Assembly: GCA_964557005.1 (NCBI GenBank) | Contig: CAZKYI010000001.1 | Location: forward strand, 124,001 to 188,000 | DNA from: JBECKS01 sp964557005 | Lineage (GTDB): Bacteria > Pseudomonadota > Gammaproteobacteria > Pseudomonadales > JBECKS01 | DNA: 64,000 nucleotides | Reading direction: 5' to 3' | Shown: positions 1 through 8,780 of the stretch, piece by piece | How positions within the stretch are numbered: position 1 is the stretch's first letter | Layout: every line of letters starts with the position of its first letter | Made by a program: the position numbers and the translations under genes | The notes under the pieces: generated by a model | Seen by the model: only the letters and a program-made list of their open reading frames with translations | What the model was told of the DNA's origin: nothing | The model's database searches: none

Positions 1-912
1 ATCAGGTTTATGAGTCAGCGATTTCTGGCGATGGGGCTTTCCCTGTTGCTGATTCTGGTTTCGATTGTTTCCTTGTTTGTACAGGGCTTGAATCCGGGGC
101 TGGATTTTACTGGTGGAATTGCGATTGAACTTGATTTTGAAAAAACCGCCAATCTTGATGAGATTCGTAATCAGTTAAAAAACAGTGAGAAATTTTCGAA
201 GGCGCAAGTTCAGCATTATGGCAATGATCGAACTGTGATGGTGAAGGTGGTTGATACGTCGAGTGTTGATATTGCAGATACGCAACAGCTTGCTGTCGAG
301 CTTGAACATATTCTGGAAGCCGTAAAACCTTTTGGAGTTAAAAAGGTTGATGTGATTGGCCCTGCGGTGGGTGACGATTTGCGTGATCAAAGTGGCTTGG
401 CGCTACTGGTGTCCATTTTTCTGATGACGGTTTATGTTAGCGTGCGCTTCAGTTTGAAGTTTGCTATTAGCGCCGCATTAGGATTGGTGCACGATGGTAT
501 TCTTGTATTTGGTTTCTTTTCTCTGACGCAAATTGATTTTGATTTAACGGTGTTAGCGGCGGTTCTTGCGGTGTTGGGTTATTCACTCAACGATACGATT
601 GTGGTTTCAGACAGGATTCGAGAAAACTTTAGAGCCATGCGTATGGAAACGCCGATGATGATTATTGATAAATCACTCACCCAGGTGCTGGATAGAACCA
701 TTATCACTTCTGGAACTACCTTGTTTGTGGTGATTTCCCTGTACCTGTTGGGGGGTGAAATGCTGAAAGGTTTTTCAGTTGCTCTGTTTGTCGGTATTGT
801 GGTGGCTACTTATTCATCTATTTATATTTCAAGCAGCTTATTACTCACGCTGAAGCTTTCCAAACAGGATTTTATTGAAATTAAACCCGAAGCAGCAGAC
901 AGCATGCCCTGA
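1..912 (+). CDS. secF: SecF, protein translocase accessory subunit (5' end cut by window)
   Basis: SecF pairs with SecD in the inner membrane and uses the proton motive force to complete Sec-dependent export. The reading frame is open from base 1. The first ATG (base 10) is followed at once by the first membrane helix, and the preceding codons read I-R-F, as in the usual SecF start, so the true start probably lies a few codons outside the window. Visible family features are the first helix, then the periplasmic signature GLDFTGG, a periplasmic alpha-beta domain, and a C-terminal block of five helices containing GYSLNDTIVV..DRIREN. SecD is presumably just upstream. The gene converges on suhB with only 11 bases between the two stop codons. 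Confidence 0.95.
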   Translation: MRFMSQRFLAMGLSLLLILVSIVSLFVQGLNPGLDFTGGIAIELDFEKTANLDEIRNQLKNSEKFSKAQVQHYGNDRTVMVKVVDTSSVDIADTQQLAVELEHILEAVKPFGVKKVDVIGPAVGDDLRDQSGLALLVSIFLMTVYVSVRFSLKFAISAALGLVHDGILVFGFFSLTQIDFDLTVLAAVLAVLGYSLNDTIVVSDRIRENFRAMRMETPMMIIDKSLTQVLDRTIITSGTTLFVVISLYLLGGEMLKGFSVALFVGIVVATYSSIYISSSLLLTLKLSKQDFIEIKPEAADSMP

Positions 913-923
913 TAACAGAATTG

Positions 924-1724
924 TTAGACCCGATTCAATTCTTGCAGTAAAGCCTTGAGTAATTTCGGATTCGCACACACCACATTGCCTTGTTTGAAAA
1001 AATCCTGACCACCTCTGGGGTCGCACACCAAACCACCTGCTTCCTGTATCAGTAATATCCCCGCAGCGATGTCCCAGGGTTGTAGACCATATTCCCAGAA
1101 ACCATCCAGTCTGCCTGCTGCGACATAGGCCAAATCGAGAGAGGCTGCACCTGCACGTCGGATACCCGCTGAAATTTTTGCAATATTTTTTGCCTGCGCA
1201 AAATACATATCCATAATGCTTTCCTGATCGGGTCGAAAAGGAAAACCTGTGCCAATTAAAGCATCTTCCATAAATTTATTTTCGCTTACGCGAATGCGTT
1301 TACCGTTGAGCTGGGCACCCTGACCACGCAGGGCAGAAAATTCTTCCTGTTTGATGGGATCGTACACTACCGCAACTTCGAGTTTTCCCCGATATTGAAG
1401 CGCAATGGAGATGGCGAATTGTGGAATGCCATGAATGAAGTTGGTGGTGCCATCGAGCGGATCAATAATCCACTGGAATTCGCTGTTATTGTTGGGTGTA
1501 CTTCCGCTTTCTTCCCCAAGAAAACCATGATGTGGGTAGGCTTCCTTTAAAATATCCATGATGTGGTTTTCTGCACGGGTATCTATCTCGGTGACATAAT
1601 CGTGCTGACCTTTTTTTTGAATGAGTTTTACATCCAGTCTGTCTGCGGACTGTGCGATAAATCTTCCAGCTTCGTGGGCAGCCTTTTTTGCAGTGTTGAG
1701 CATGGCAAATGTGGCAGACGACAT
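924..1724 (-). CDS. suhB: Inositol-1-monophosphatase family protein SuhB
   Basis: This 266-residue protein has the Mg-dependent inositol monophosphatase fold. The metal-binding motifs are GEES at about residue 70, DPLDGTTN at about 88-95 and WDIAAG at about 218. In E. coli SuhB also joins ribosomal RNA antitermination complexes; that role is assumed here from orthology. An AGGAGG ribosome site lies six bases before the ATG. The gene diverges from trmJ, and suhB-trmJ-iscR is the usual gammaproteobacterial order. Confidence 0.93.
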   Translation of the reverse strand: MSSATFAMLNTAKKAAHEAGRFIAQSADRLDVKLIQKKGQHDYVTEIDTRAENHIMDILKEAYPHHGFLGEESGSTPNNNSEFQWIIDPLDGTTNFIHGIPQFAISIALQYRGKLEVAVVYDPIKQEEFSALRGQGAQLNGKRIRVSENKFMEDALIGTGFPFRPDQESIMDMYFAQAKNIAKISAGIRRAGAASLDLAYVAAGRLDGFWEYGLQPWDIAAGILLIQEAGGLVCDPRGGQDFFKQGNVVCANPKLLKALLQELNRV

Positions 1725-1823
1725 GGGGAACCTCCTGAATAGTAATATAACTTGTCAGTAACAGGGAAAACGGGAATGTGAAAGAACAGGCTGCCTGAGC
1801 AGCGCGCAAGTGTAGCAGCTTTT

Positions 1824-1832
1824 TGCTATGAT
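1824..1832 (+). promoter_or_regulatory. Extended -10 promoter element for trmJ
   Basis: TGCTATGAT is an extended -10 element (TGn plus TATGAT) about 30 bases before the proposed trmJ start. No good -35 hexamer is visible at 17 bases upstream, as is usual for extended -10 promoters. It overlaps the ATG at 1828, which argues against that ATG as the trmJ start. Confidence 0.5.
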
Positions 1833-1863
1833 GCGCGTCCTTTCAATCAAGGGGATCTCAATC

Positions 1864-2631
1864 TTGAGTTTGCATAACATTAAAATTGTGATGGTGGAAA
1901 CCAGCCATTCTGGAAACATTGGTGCAGCAGCGCGTGCCATGTTGACGATGGGGTTGGAAAAGTTGGTGCTGGTTAAGCCTGAGGATTTTCCTTCGCAGAA
2001 AGCGCTCTGGCGTGCTGCGGGTGCTACCGCTGTAGTGGAAAAGGCTGAGGTTGTTGAAACCCTTGAGCAGGCGATTGCAGATTGCGCTTTGGTGGTTGCT
2101 GCCAGCGCACGACAACGACGCATTCCCTGGCCGATGCTGGAACCAGATGCCTGTGCCGAAAAACTGGTTGGTGTTGCACAAAATGCACAGGTTGCGGTGG
2201 TATTCGGGCGAGAAGATCGAGGCTTGCACAATGAAGAACTACAGTTATGCAATTACCATGTAGCGATTCCGGGTAATGAGCTTTATCCGGTTTTGAATGT
2301 GGCAGCGGCGATACAGGTGATTTGTTATGAGATTCGTAAACATTTTTTGCGATTAAATAAAGCTTCTTGTGACGAACAGAAAATGGGTGGAGAGCTCCCC
2401 TGTTATATGCAGGATTGGGACGAAGCTTTGGCGGATCAGGCAGATATGCAGCGTTTTTATGCACATCTGGAAAAAGTGTTGGTCGATATTGATTTCCACG
2501 ATCCGCAGAATCCACGTCAGTTGATGACACGCTTGCAGCGTTTGTTCAATCGTACGCATCTTGATCAGATGGAAATCAATATTTTGCGCGGCATACTCAC
2601 TGCTATAGAAAAACTGGCCGGAACACGATAG
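1864..2631 (+). CDS. trmJ: tRNA (cytidine/uridine-2'-O)-methyltransferase TrmJ
   Basis: TrmJ is a SPOUT-class S-adenosylmethionine enzyme that 2'-O-methylates position 32 of several tRNAs. The sequence has the family start IKIVMVETSHSGNIGAAARAM and the cofactor-knot motifs VVFGREDRGL and AAAIQVICYEI. I chose TTG at 1864 (255 residues): it has AAGGGG nine bases upstream and gives the N-terminus typical of the family. The ATG at 1828 would add 12 unmatched residues and overlaps a -10 promoter element. The gene is followed directly by the iscR promoter. There is no cysE between trmJ and iscR, unlike Pseudomonas but like E. coli. Confidence 0.9.
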   Translation: MSLHNIKIVMVETSHSGNIGAAARAMLTMGLEKLVLVKPEDFPSQKALWRAAGATAVVEKAEVVETLEQAIADCALVVAASARQRRIPWPMLEPDACAEKLVGVAQNAQVAVVFGREDRGLHNEELQLCNYHVAIPGNELYPVLNVAAAIQVICYEIRKHFLRLNKASCDEQKMGGELPCYMQDWDEALADQADMQRFYAHLEKVLVDIDFHDPQNPRQLMTRLQRLFNRTHLDQMEINILRGILTAIEKLAGTR

Positions 2632-2649
2632 TAGCTGTTAAGTACCAGA

Positions 2650-2681
2650 ATACTTGACTAATTTACTCAGGTAATTACAAT
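2650..2681 (+). promoter_or_regulatory. isc operon promoter with overlapping IscR type-1 operator
   Basis: TTGACT (2654-2659) and TACAAT (2676-2681) form a sigma-70 promoter with a 16-base spacer. The 25 bases from 2650 read ATACTTGACT-AATTT-ACTCAGGTAA. They match the known IscR type-1 site (ATASYYGACTRWWWYAGTCRRSTAT) with few mismatches. The site covers the -35 hexamer, so [2Fe-2S]-IscR should repress the operon when clusters are plentiful. Confidence 0.8.
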
Positions 2682-2728
2682 AAACATCATATTTAACGCT
2701 GAAGTTATGTGCATTTTTAGGGCTTTCC

Positions 2729-3190
2729 ATGCAACTTACCACCAAGGGCCGTTATGCAGTTACTGCAATGCTTGATTTGAGCATGTACGGCAGTGAACGC
2801 CCGATTACTCTGGCTGAAATTTCCGAGCGTCAGGGGATTTCTGTTTCCTATCTGGAACAGTTATTTTCCAAGTTACGCAGGGAAACACTGGTCAACAGTG
2901 TGAAAGGGCCAGGCGGTGGTTATGTACTCAGTCGAGATGCCCAGGATATCTCTGTGTCTGAGGTGATTAGCGCGGTTGATGAAAAAATAGATGTCACTTC
3001 CTGTGGTGGTGCAGGTAATTGTCTGGCTGGACAACAGTGCCTTACCCATGAATTGTGGGAAGACTTGAGTAATCAGCTGAAAGAGTTTCTCAGTGGTATC
3101 AGTTTGGGCGCTCTGGCTGAAAAACAGTTGGCGCGAGAAGCGTTTCTGCGTTCGGGTGATGCCCAGAAAGTAGAGCTGCGTTCCCGATGA
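2729..3190 (+). CDS. iscR: Iron-sulfur cluster regulator IscR
   Basis: IscR is an Rrf2-family winged-helix repressor that senses cellular Fe-S status through a [2Fe-2S] cluster. It starts with the family motif MQLTTKGRYAV and has a helix-turn-helix over roughly residues 28-52. The cluster ligands Cys92, Cys98, Cys104 and His107 are all present at the same numbers as in E. coli IscR. It is the first gene of the isc operon and should regulate its own promoter through the operator upstream. Confidence 0.97.
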   Translation: MQLTTKGRYAVTAMLDLSMYGSERPITLAEISERQGISVSYLEQLFSKLRRETLVNSVKGPGGGYVLSRDAQDISVSEVISAVDEKIDVTSCGGAGNCLAGQQCLTHELWEDLSNQLKEFLSGISLGALAEKQLAREAFLRSGDAQKVELRSR

Positions 3191-3228
3191 ACAAAAAACA
3201 GTGATAGCAATCAGCAACGAGTGAAGCA

Positions 3229-4449
3229 ATGAGTCAAAAAAGACCGATATACATGGATTATTCAGCAACCACGCCAGTGGATCCGCGTGTCGCCAAACGC
3301 ATGATGGAATGTCTGGAGATGGAAGGCTTTTTCGGTAATCCAGCTTCCCGCTCGCATATTTATGGCTGGCAAGCTGAAGAACTGGTTGAGCAGGCGCGTG
3401 CTGATGTCGCTAATCTGGTGAAAGCCGATCCACGTGAAATTGTGTGGACATCAGGTGCTACTGAATCGGATAACCTGGCCATCAAGGGGGCTGCGCATTT
3501 TTATCAAGGTAAAGGCAAGCACATTATTACTTCCAAAATTGAACACAAGGCAGTATTGGACAGTTGCCGTCAGCTTGAGCGTGAAGGGTTTGAAGTGACG
3601 TATCTGGAGCCTGATGTCAAAGGGCTTATTTCGGCAGAGCAGGTAAAACAAGCCATTCGTGAGGACACCATTCTGGTGAGCCTGATGCATGTGAATAACG
3701 AGATTGGTGTGATCAATGATATTGCTGCGATTGGTGAGATTACGCGCGCACATAAAGTGATTTTTCATGTTGATGCAGCGCAAAGTGCGGGCAAAATCCC
3801 CATTGATTTATCTGAATTGAAAGTGGATTTGATGTCTTTTTCTGCACACAAAATTTATGGTCCTAAAGGCATTGGTGCTTTGTTTGTGTGTAGAAAACCT
3901 CGGGTGCGCATCGAAGCGCAGATGCACGGTGGTGGACATGAGCGCGGTATGCGTTCAGGTACTTTGGCAACGCATCAGATTGTGGGCATGGGTGAGGCTT
4001 TTCGTATTGCAAGTGAAGAAATGGAAAAAGATCGCAGCCATGTGCTCAAGCTGCGTGATCGTTTACTCGATGGTTTGAAAAGCATGGAAGCGGTATTTGT
4101 GAATGGTGATCTGGAGCAACGTGTTTATGGCAATCTGAATATCAGTTTTGCCTATGTGGAAGGTGAATCGTTGATGATGTCTCTCGGTGGTCTGGCAGTT
4201 TCTTCCGGTTCTGCCTGTACATCAGCCAGCCTTGAACCTTCCTATGTTTTGAGAGCAATTGGTTTGAATGATGAACTGGCGCATAGTTCGATTCGTTTTT
4301 CGATTGGTCGTTTTACTACCGAAGCGGATGTCGATGAAGTAATTAAGAGTGTGCGCGCTGCAGTAGAAAAGTTACGTGAACTTTCGCCACTTTGGGAAAT
4401 GTATCAGGACGGCGTTGATCTCGATAAGGTGGAATGGAAAGCACATTAA
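3229..4449 (+). CDS. iscS: Cysteine desulfurase IscS
   Basis: This PLP enzyme removes sulfur from cysteine and passes it to IscU and to tRNA-thiolation partners. The 406-residue sequence has the PLP lysine in SFSAHKIYGPKG and the persulfide cysteine in SSGSACTSASLEPSYVL. It ends in EWKAH, like the conserved C-terminal tail that binds IscU in E. coli (EWAHH). It is second in the operon, 38 bases after iscR. Confidence 0.98.
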   Translation: MSQKRPIYMDYSATTPVDPRVAKRMMECLEMEGFFGNPASRSHIYGWQAEELVEQARADVANLVKADPREIVWTSGATESDNLAIKGAAHFYQGKGKHIITSKIEHKAVLDSCRQLEREGFEVTYLEPDVKGLISAEQVKQAIREDTILVSLMHVNNEIGVINDIAAIGEITRAHKVIFHVDAAQSAGKIPIDLSELKVDLMSFSAHKIYGPKGIGALFVCRKPRVRIEAQMHGGGHERGMRSGTLATHQIVGMGEAFRIASEEMEKDRSHVLKLRDRLLDGLKSMEAVFVNGDLEQRVYGNLNISFAYVEGESLMMSLGGLAVSSGSACTSASLEPSYVLRAIGLNDELAHSSIRFSIGRFTTEADVDEVIKSVRAAVEKLRELSPLWEMYQDGVDLDKVEWKAH

Positions 4450-4494
4450 ATTAAAAAAATTTTGTCTTGTGAGACATAAAGTTGGGGGTGGGTG

Positions 4495-4875
4495 ATGGCA
4501 TACAGTGACAAGGTGATTGATCACTACGAAAATCCGAGAAACGTTGGTTCTCTCGATAAAAATGATGCGCATGTTGGAACAGGCATGGTCGGTGCACCTG
4601 CGTGTGGCGACGTGATGAAATTACAAATCAGGGTAGATGCAGCAGGTATTATTGAAGATGCGAAATTCAAAACCTACGGATGTGGTTCTGCGATTGCTTC
4701 CAGTTCTTTGGTGACTGAGTGGCTGAAAGGCAAGTCACTTGAGCAAGCGGGGAAAATCAAAAATAGTGACATTGCAGAGGAACTGGCACTGCCACCCGTA
4801 AAAATTCATTGTTCTGTTTTGGCAGAAGATGCCATCAAGGCAGCGATTGAAGATTTGAAAAAGAAACAAGGCTAA
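4495..4875 (+). CDS. iscU: Iron-sulfur cluster scaffold IscU
   Basis: IscU is the scaffold on which [2Fe-2S] clusters are built before transfer by HscA/HscB. The three ligand cysteines sit in APACGDV, YGCGSA and IHCSV. The HscA recognition motif LPPVK is intact just before the last one. ATG at 4495 (126 residues) is preferred over the GTG directly before it because it yields the family N-terminus MAYSDKVIDHYENPRN. It is followed four bases later by iscA. Confidence 0.97.
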   Translation: MAYSDKVIDHYENPRNVGSLDKNDAHVGTGMVGAPACGDVMKLQIRVDAAGIIEDAKFKTYGCGSAIASSSLVTEWLKGKSLEQAGKIKNSDIAEELALPPVKIHCSVLAEDAIKAAIEDLKKKQG

Positions 4876-4879
4876 CGAG

Positions 4880-5203
4880 ATGTCGATTTCACTCACAGCA
4901 GCAGCAGCACACTATGTGCAATCTTATTTAGGTAGTCGAGGTAAGGGCGTTGGTATTCGTGTGGGTGTAAAAACCACAGGTTGCTCGGGTTTGGCTTACG
5001 TACTTGAATATGTTGATGATGTGCGTGAGGAAGATGTGGTATTCGAATCTAATGGTGTGAAAGTTTTTGTTGACCCCAAAAGCCTGGTGTACATAGAAGG
5101 TACGCAAATGGATTTTGTAAAAGAGGGCTTGAACGAGGGATTCAAATTTAAAAATCCGAACAGCAAGGCAGAATGCGGTTGCGGCGAAAGTTTTACCGTT
5201 TAG
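4880..5203 (+). CDS. iscA: A-type iron-sulfur carrier IscA
   Basis: IscA carries and delivers clusters or iron, mainly for [4Fe-4S] targets. The 107-residue HesB-like domain has the three conserved cysteines: one in TTGCSGLAY (residue 35) and the C-x-C pair in ECGCGESF near the C-terminus. It lies between iscU and hscB in the usual order. Confidence 0.96.
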   Translation: MSISLTAAAAHYVQSYLGSRGKGVGIRVGVKTTGCSGLAYVLEYVDDVREEDVVFESNGVKVFVDPKSLVYIEGTQMDFVKEGLNEGFKFKNPNSKAECGCGESFTV

Positions 5204-5233
5204 TTTCTTGCTCTTTTTATTTCGCCTGATTTT

Positions 5234-5791
5234 ATGAATGTACAACATTCACCCGTAGCCAGAAATTATTTTGAGCTATTTTCATTAGATGTTGGTTTTG
5301 ATCTTGATGTAAATTTATTAAAACAACATTTCAGAAGCCTGCAAAAAAAATATCACCCTGATCAATTTGTGAATGCTTGTGAAGCTGAAAAACTGACAGC
5401 AGTAAAAAAGTCTTCGCTACTCAATGACGCTTTTGAAGTGTTAAGTAATCCAGTCAAGCGTGCTGCTTATCTGGTTGAGCTGGCAGGTGTTGATATTCAA
5501 AAAGACAGACACATTGATGCAGACATTCTCGCGGAACAGATTGCTTTGCGAGAAACACTTGAAACATTCAATGTACTGAATGATGAAACGAAAAAAGAGA
5601 TGGCTTTGGAAAAATTCAAGGTACAAATTGAAAAGCAGTTCAAACATGCCTGTGATGTTTTTTTAACGCATCATCAACTGTGGCTTGAACAGCAGCTTGA
5701 GGCGAATCAACTTAAACAAGTGCTCTCAAAAATTCTTTTTTATGACAAACTTTTGAAAGATGTAGATAAGGCATTGGAGCAATTTGAATAA
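5234..5791 (+). CDS. hscB: J-domain co-chaperone HscB
   Basis: HscB brings IscU to HscA and stimulates the HscA ATPase. The N-terminal J domain carries HPD at residues 41-43, and the C-terminal part is a helical IscU-binding bundle. The length (185) is normal; E. coli HscB is 171. The stop codon overlaps the hscA start by one base (TAATG), so the two are probably translationally coupled. Confidence 0.95.
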   Translation: MNVQHSPVARNYFELFSLDVGFDLDVNLLKQHFRSLQKKYHPDQFVNACEAEKLTAVKKSSLLNDAFEVLSNPVKRAAYLVELAGVDIQKDRHIDADILAEQIALRETLETFNVLNDETKKEMALEKFKVQIEKQFKHACDVFLTHHQLWLEQQLEANQLKQVLSKILFYDKLLKDVDKALEQFE

Positions 5792-7680
5792 TGGCTTTAT
5801 TACACATTTCCGAACCAGGCCAATCTCCTGCACCCCATCAACGCAAACAGGTGGTGGGTATTGACTTGGGTACCAGTAATTCGCTGGTCGCAACTGTCAG
5901 AAGCGGAGAAGCTCAGGTGCTTGGTGCGTCTGATGATTTGTTGCTTCCCTCGGTGCTTCGCTATGGCGACGGTGAGCTTGTGTTAGGCAAGGCTGCCATT
6001 GAAAGTGCCACACAACATGCAGAAGATACTTTTTTTTCAATCAAGCGCTTTATGGGTAAATCTTTTGATGATGTGAAAGACTGGAAAGTACCCTATCAAT
6101 TAAGTGCGTTGGATGAGCATGAACATGCGGTTGCTTTTCTAACCAGACAAGGAAAAAAAACAGCGGTAGAAATGTCGGCAGAAATTCTCAAGGCATTGAA
6201 GCTTAAAGCGTTGGCAGGTTTGGGCTTGCAAAGCCATGAGGCACTGGATGGTTGTGTTATCACGGTTCCCGCCTACTTTGATGAAGCCCAACGTCAGGCG
6301 ACGCTCGCCGCAGCAAAATTGGCTGGTTTGAAAGTGTATCGTTTGTTGAACGAACCCACCGCAGCGGCTATCGCTTATGATCTGGATAAAAGAGAGGATA
6401 CCGCTTGTTATGCCGTTTATGACCTGGGTGGTGGTACTTTTGATATTTCCATTTTGCAATTAAGCAAGGGTGTGTTTGAAGTGCTTGCAACCGCAGGCGA
6501 TACCGCTCTGGGAGGCGATGATTTTGATGCCCGAGTGCTTGAGTGGATGTTGACTGAACTGAATGTGCAGGCAGAAACCTTAAGTAAAAGCAGCTATCGG
6601 TATTTGCTTGCCAAGGCGAAAGCCGCGAAGCAAGCGTTGAGTGATGATGAAAAAGCGAATATTGGTCTGGAAGCACAGAGTGAATTTCCTGCAACTGTTC
6701 TGGAAATCAATCGTTCCTTGTTTGCTGCTTTGGTTGAAGAAGAAATAAAAAACACACTCAAAATTTGTAAGCGCGCCTTGAAAGATGCACGGCTTGATTT
6801 GAGTGAGATTGATGAAGTGATTCTGGTAGGTGGCTCGACAAGAGCACCGGCAGTGAAACAGGCCGTTGAAGCTTTTTTTAATCAAACCAGTCGCTGTGAC
6901 ATTAATCCGGATTTGGTGGTTGCTTTGGGTGCAGCAAAACAAGCCGATGTATTGGCGGGCAATCAAAGTGATGCCAGTTTGTTGCTCGATGTCACACCGC
7001 TTTCTTTGGGTATTGAAACCATGGGTGGTCTGGTTGAAAAAATTATCGACAGAAATACTTCCATACCGATTACAAAAGCCCAGGAATTTACCACCTATCA
7101 GGATGCCCAAACCGCGATGATTGTGCATGTGTTGCAAGGTGAGCGTGAACGCGTAGAGGATTGCCGGTCATTGGCAACCTTTGTGTTAAAAGGCATTCCG
7201 CCGATGGTTGCAGGGGCAGCACGAATTGAGGTGACTTTTCAAATTGATGCTGATGGTTTGCTGACGGTCAGTGCTCTCGAAAAAAGCAGTGGTATAAAAG
7301 CTCAGGTAGAAGTGAAACCTTCTTTTGGTTTAAGTGCTGAGAAAATTGAAAGCATGTTGCGTGCTTCTTATCAATTCGCAAGCGAAGATATGCACACCAG
7401 AGCGTTAAGAGAAGAACAGGTTGAAGCGCAAGCGATGATTCTGGCTTTAGAAGCGGCCTTGCAACAAGATGGAGAAAAATATCTCAATCAGCAGGAACAA
7501 CACAGTTTGTTAAACAGTATTGAACATTTGAAAACAGCTTTATTGCAATCAGATGTTGCAAGTCTGAGAAAAAAAATTGAAGCGCTGAATTCTGCAAGTG
7601 AAACATTCGCAACACGTAGAATGGACGATCAAATTCAGAAATCACTGGAAGGCAAAAAGCTTGAGCAATTGGTGAAATAA
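5791..7680 (+). CDS. hscA: Hsp70-class chaperone HscA
   Basis: HscA is the specialised DnaK homologue that drives cluster release from IscU. The 629-residue protein has the actin-like ATPase signatures GIDLGTSNS (about residue 24), VYDLGGGTFD and VILVGGSTR. A substrate-binding domain begins after DVTPLSLGIE. It lacks the long acidic tail of DnaK, as expected for HscA. It is one base from fdx. Confidence 0.97.
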   Translation: MALLHISEPGQSPAPHQRKQVVGIDLGTSNSLVATVRSGEAQVLGASDDLLLPSVLRYGDGELVLGKAAIESATQHAEDTFFSIKRFMGKSFDDVKDWKVPYQLSALDEHEHAVAFLTRQGKKTAVEMSAEILKALKLKALAGLGLQSHEALDGCVITVPAYFDEAQRQATLAAAKLAGLKVYRLLNEPTAAAIAYDLDKREDTACYAVYDLGGGTFDISILQLSKGVFEVLATAGDTALGGDDFDARVLEWMLTELNVQAETLSKSSYRYLLAKAKAAKQALSDDEKANIGLEAQSEFPATVLEINRSLFAALVEEEIKNTLKICKRALKDARLDLSEIDEVILVGGSTRAPAVKQAVEAFFNQTSRCDINPDLVVALGAAKQADVLAGNQSDASLLLDVTPLSLGIETMGGLVEKIIDRNTSIPITKAQEFTTYQDAQTAMIVHVLQGERERVEDCRSLATFVLKGIPPMVAGAARIEVTFQIDADGLLTVSALEKSSGIKAQVEVKPSFGLSAEKIESMLRASYQFASEDMHTRALREEQVEAQAMILALEAALQQDGEKYLNQQEQHSLLNSIEHLKTALLQSDVASLRKKIEALNSASETFATRRMDDQIQKSLEGKKLEQLVK

Positions 7681-7681
7681 C

Positions 7682-8023
7682 ATGCCCAGAATTATATTTT
7701 TACCTCACGAAGTGTTATGTCCCGATGGACAAATTATTCAGGCAGAAACAGGCGAGTCGATACTCGATGCTGCCTTGCGTCATGATATTGATATCGAACA
7801 TGCGTGCGAAAAATCGTGTGCCTGTACAACCTGTCATGTGATTGTGCGTGAAGGTTTTGATGAACTGGAACCCTCAGATGAACTGGAAGATGATTTGCTC
7901 GACAAGGCATGGGGTCTGGAGCCTGAATCAAGATTGAGTTGTCAGGCCATTGTGGCGGATTGTGATTTGGTGGTGGAAATTCCTCGCTACACCATCAATC
8001 AGGTTTCTGAGCGAAAAATTTAG
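7682..8023 (+). CDS. fdx: ISC-type [2Fe-2S] ferredoxin
   Basis: This adrenodoxin-like ferredoxin supplies electrons during cluster assembly. The four cluster cysteines follow C-x5-C-x2-C (HACEKSCACTTC) with the fourth in LSCQAIV. The length (113) matches E. coli Fdx (111). It starts one base after the hscA stop codon. Confidence 0.97.
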   Translation: MPRIIFLPHEVLCPDGQIIQAETGESILDAALRHDIDIEHACEKSCACTTCHVIVREGFDELEPSDELEDDLLDKAWGLEPESRLSCQAIVADCDLVVEIPRYTINQVSERKI

Positions 8024-8032
8024 GAGGCTGCG

Positions 8033-8227
8033 ATGAAATGGATTGATGTGCAGGAGATTGCGATTGAATTAAGTGAAGCGCACCCTGATGTAAATCCGCT
8101 GTCGGTACGTTTTACCGATTTGCGTGACTGGGTGATGGCGCTGGAAGGTTTTGATGATGATCCGCAGCGGTGTGGCGAGAAAATACTCGAAGCGATTCAG
8201 ATGGCCTGGATAGATGAGCAGGGCTAG
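8033..8227 (+). CDS. iscX: IscX, Fe-S assembly accessory protein
   Basis: This is a small acidic protein (64 residues) of the IscX/YfhJ family, which binds IscS and iron and tunes cluster assembly. Family features are the start MKWIDVQEIAIEL, the DVNPLSVRFTDLRDWV segment and the ending EAIQMAWIDE. An AGGAGG ribosome site precedes the ATG. It is the last isc gene, and a new promoter follows. Confidence 0.95.
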   Translation: MKWIDVQEIAIELSEAHPDVNPLSVRFTDLRDWVMALEGFDDDPQRCGEKILEAIQMAWIDEQG

Positions 8228-8233
8228 CCTGTA

Positions 8234-8263
8234 TTGAGAAAATACTTGAAAGGAGCGTATAAT
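8234..8263 (+). promoter_or_regulatory. Probable sigma-70 promoter for ndk
   Basis: TTGAGA (8234-8239) and a consensus TATAAT (8258-8263) are separated by 18 bases and lie about 55 bases before the ndk start. This probably allows ndk-rlmN and later genes to be expressed apart from the IscR-controlled operon. Confidence 0.55.
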
Positions 8264-8317
8264 CCGCCCCGCTTGAAAACCCCTGCCTATCCCCGTTTAC
8301 CGTAATTGGAGCCCACT

Positions 8318-8749
8318 ATGGCTATTGAACAAACGCTTTCCATTATTAAACCCGATGCTGTCGCCAAAAATGTAATTGGTCAGATTTATGCCCGTTTTGA
8401 AAAGGCAGGTTTGACGATTGTGGCTGCAAAAATGTTGCACTTGTCGCAAGAGCAGGCGGAAGGTTTTTATGCAGAACATAAAGAGCGTTCATTCTTTAAG
8501 GATTTGGTGAGCTTCATGACTTCTGGTCCTGTGGTAGTGCAAGTGTTGAGCGGTGAAAATGCTGTGCTGGCGCACAGAGAGATTATGGGTGCTACCAATC
8601 CAAAAGATGCGGCGCCAGGAACGATTCGTGCAGACTTTGCACAATCGATTGATGAAAATGCCGTTCATGGCTCTGATTCTGTAAACTCGGCCAGGCGGGA
8701 AATTGCTTACTTCTTTAACGACAGCGAGATTTGTGCTCGCACACGTTAG
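8318..8749 (+). CDS. ndk: Nucleoside diphosphate kinase
   Basis: Ndk transfers the gamma phosphate between nucleoside triphosphates and diphosphates through a phosphohistidine. The catalytic histidine is in NAVHGSDS, about residue 117. I chose ATG at 8318 (143 residues, the exact family length), with TTGGAG just upstream. An ATG four codons earlier is in frame but lacks a ribosome site. Confidence 0.97.
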   Translation: MAIEQTLSIIKPDAVAKNVIGQIYARFEKAGLTIVAAKMLHLSQEQAEGFYAEHKERSFFKDLVSFMTSGPVVVQVLSGENAVLAHREIMGATNPKDAAPGTIRADFAQSIDENAVHGSDSVNSARREIAYFFNDSEICARTR

Positions 8750-8750
8750 C

Positions 8751-8769
8751 ATCATTCCGGTGGAATGAT
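8751..8769 (+). promoter_or_regulatory. Perfect 8-bp hairpin between ndk and rlmN
   Basis: ATCATTCC and GGAATGAT form a perfect inverted repeat around a GGT loop, directly after the ndk stop codon and 12 bases before the rlmN ATG. No T-run follows, so it is not a typical terminator. It could stabilise ndk mRNA or hide the rlmN ribosome site; this is inference. Confidence 0.3.
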
Positions 8770-8780
8770 TGGCAAATTTT

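Noticed and set aside
2632..2728. Missing cysE between trmJ and iscR.
   Set aside because: Many gammaproteobacteria, including E. coli, lack cysE there, so its absence is not unusual.
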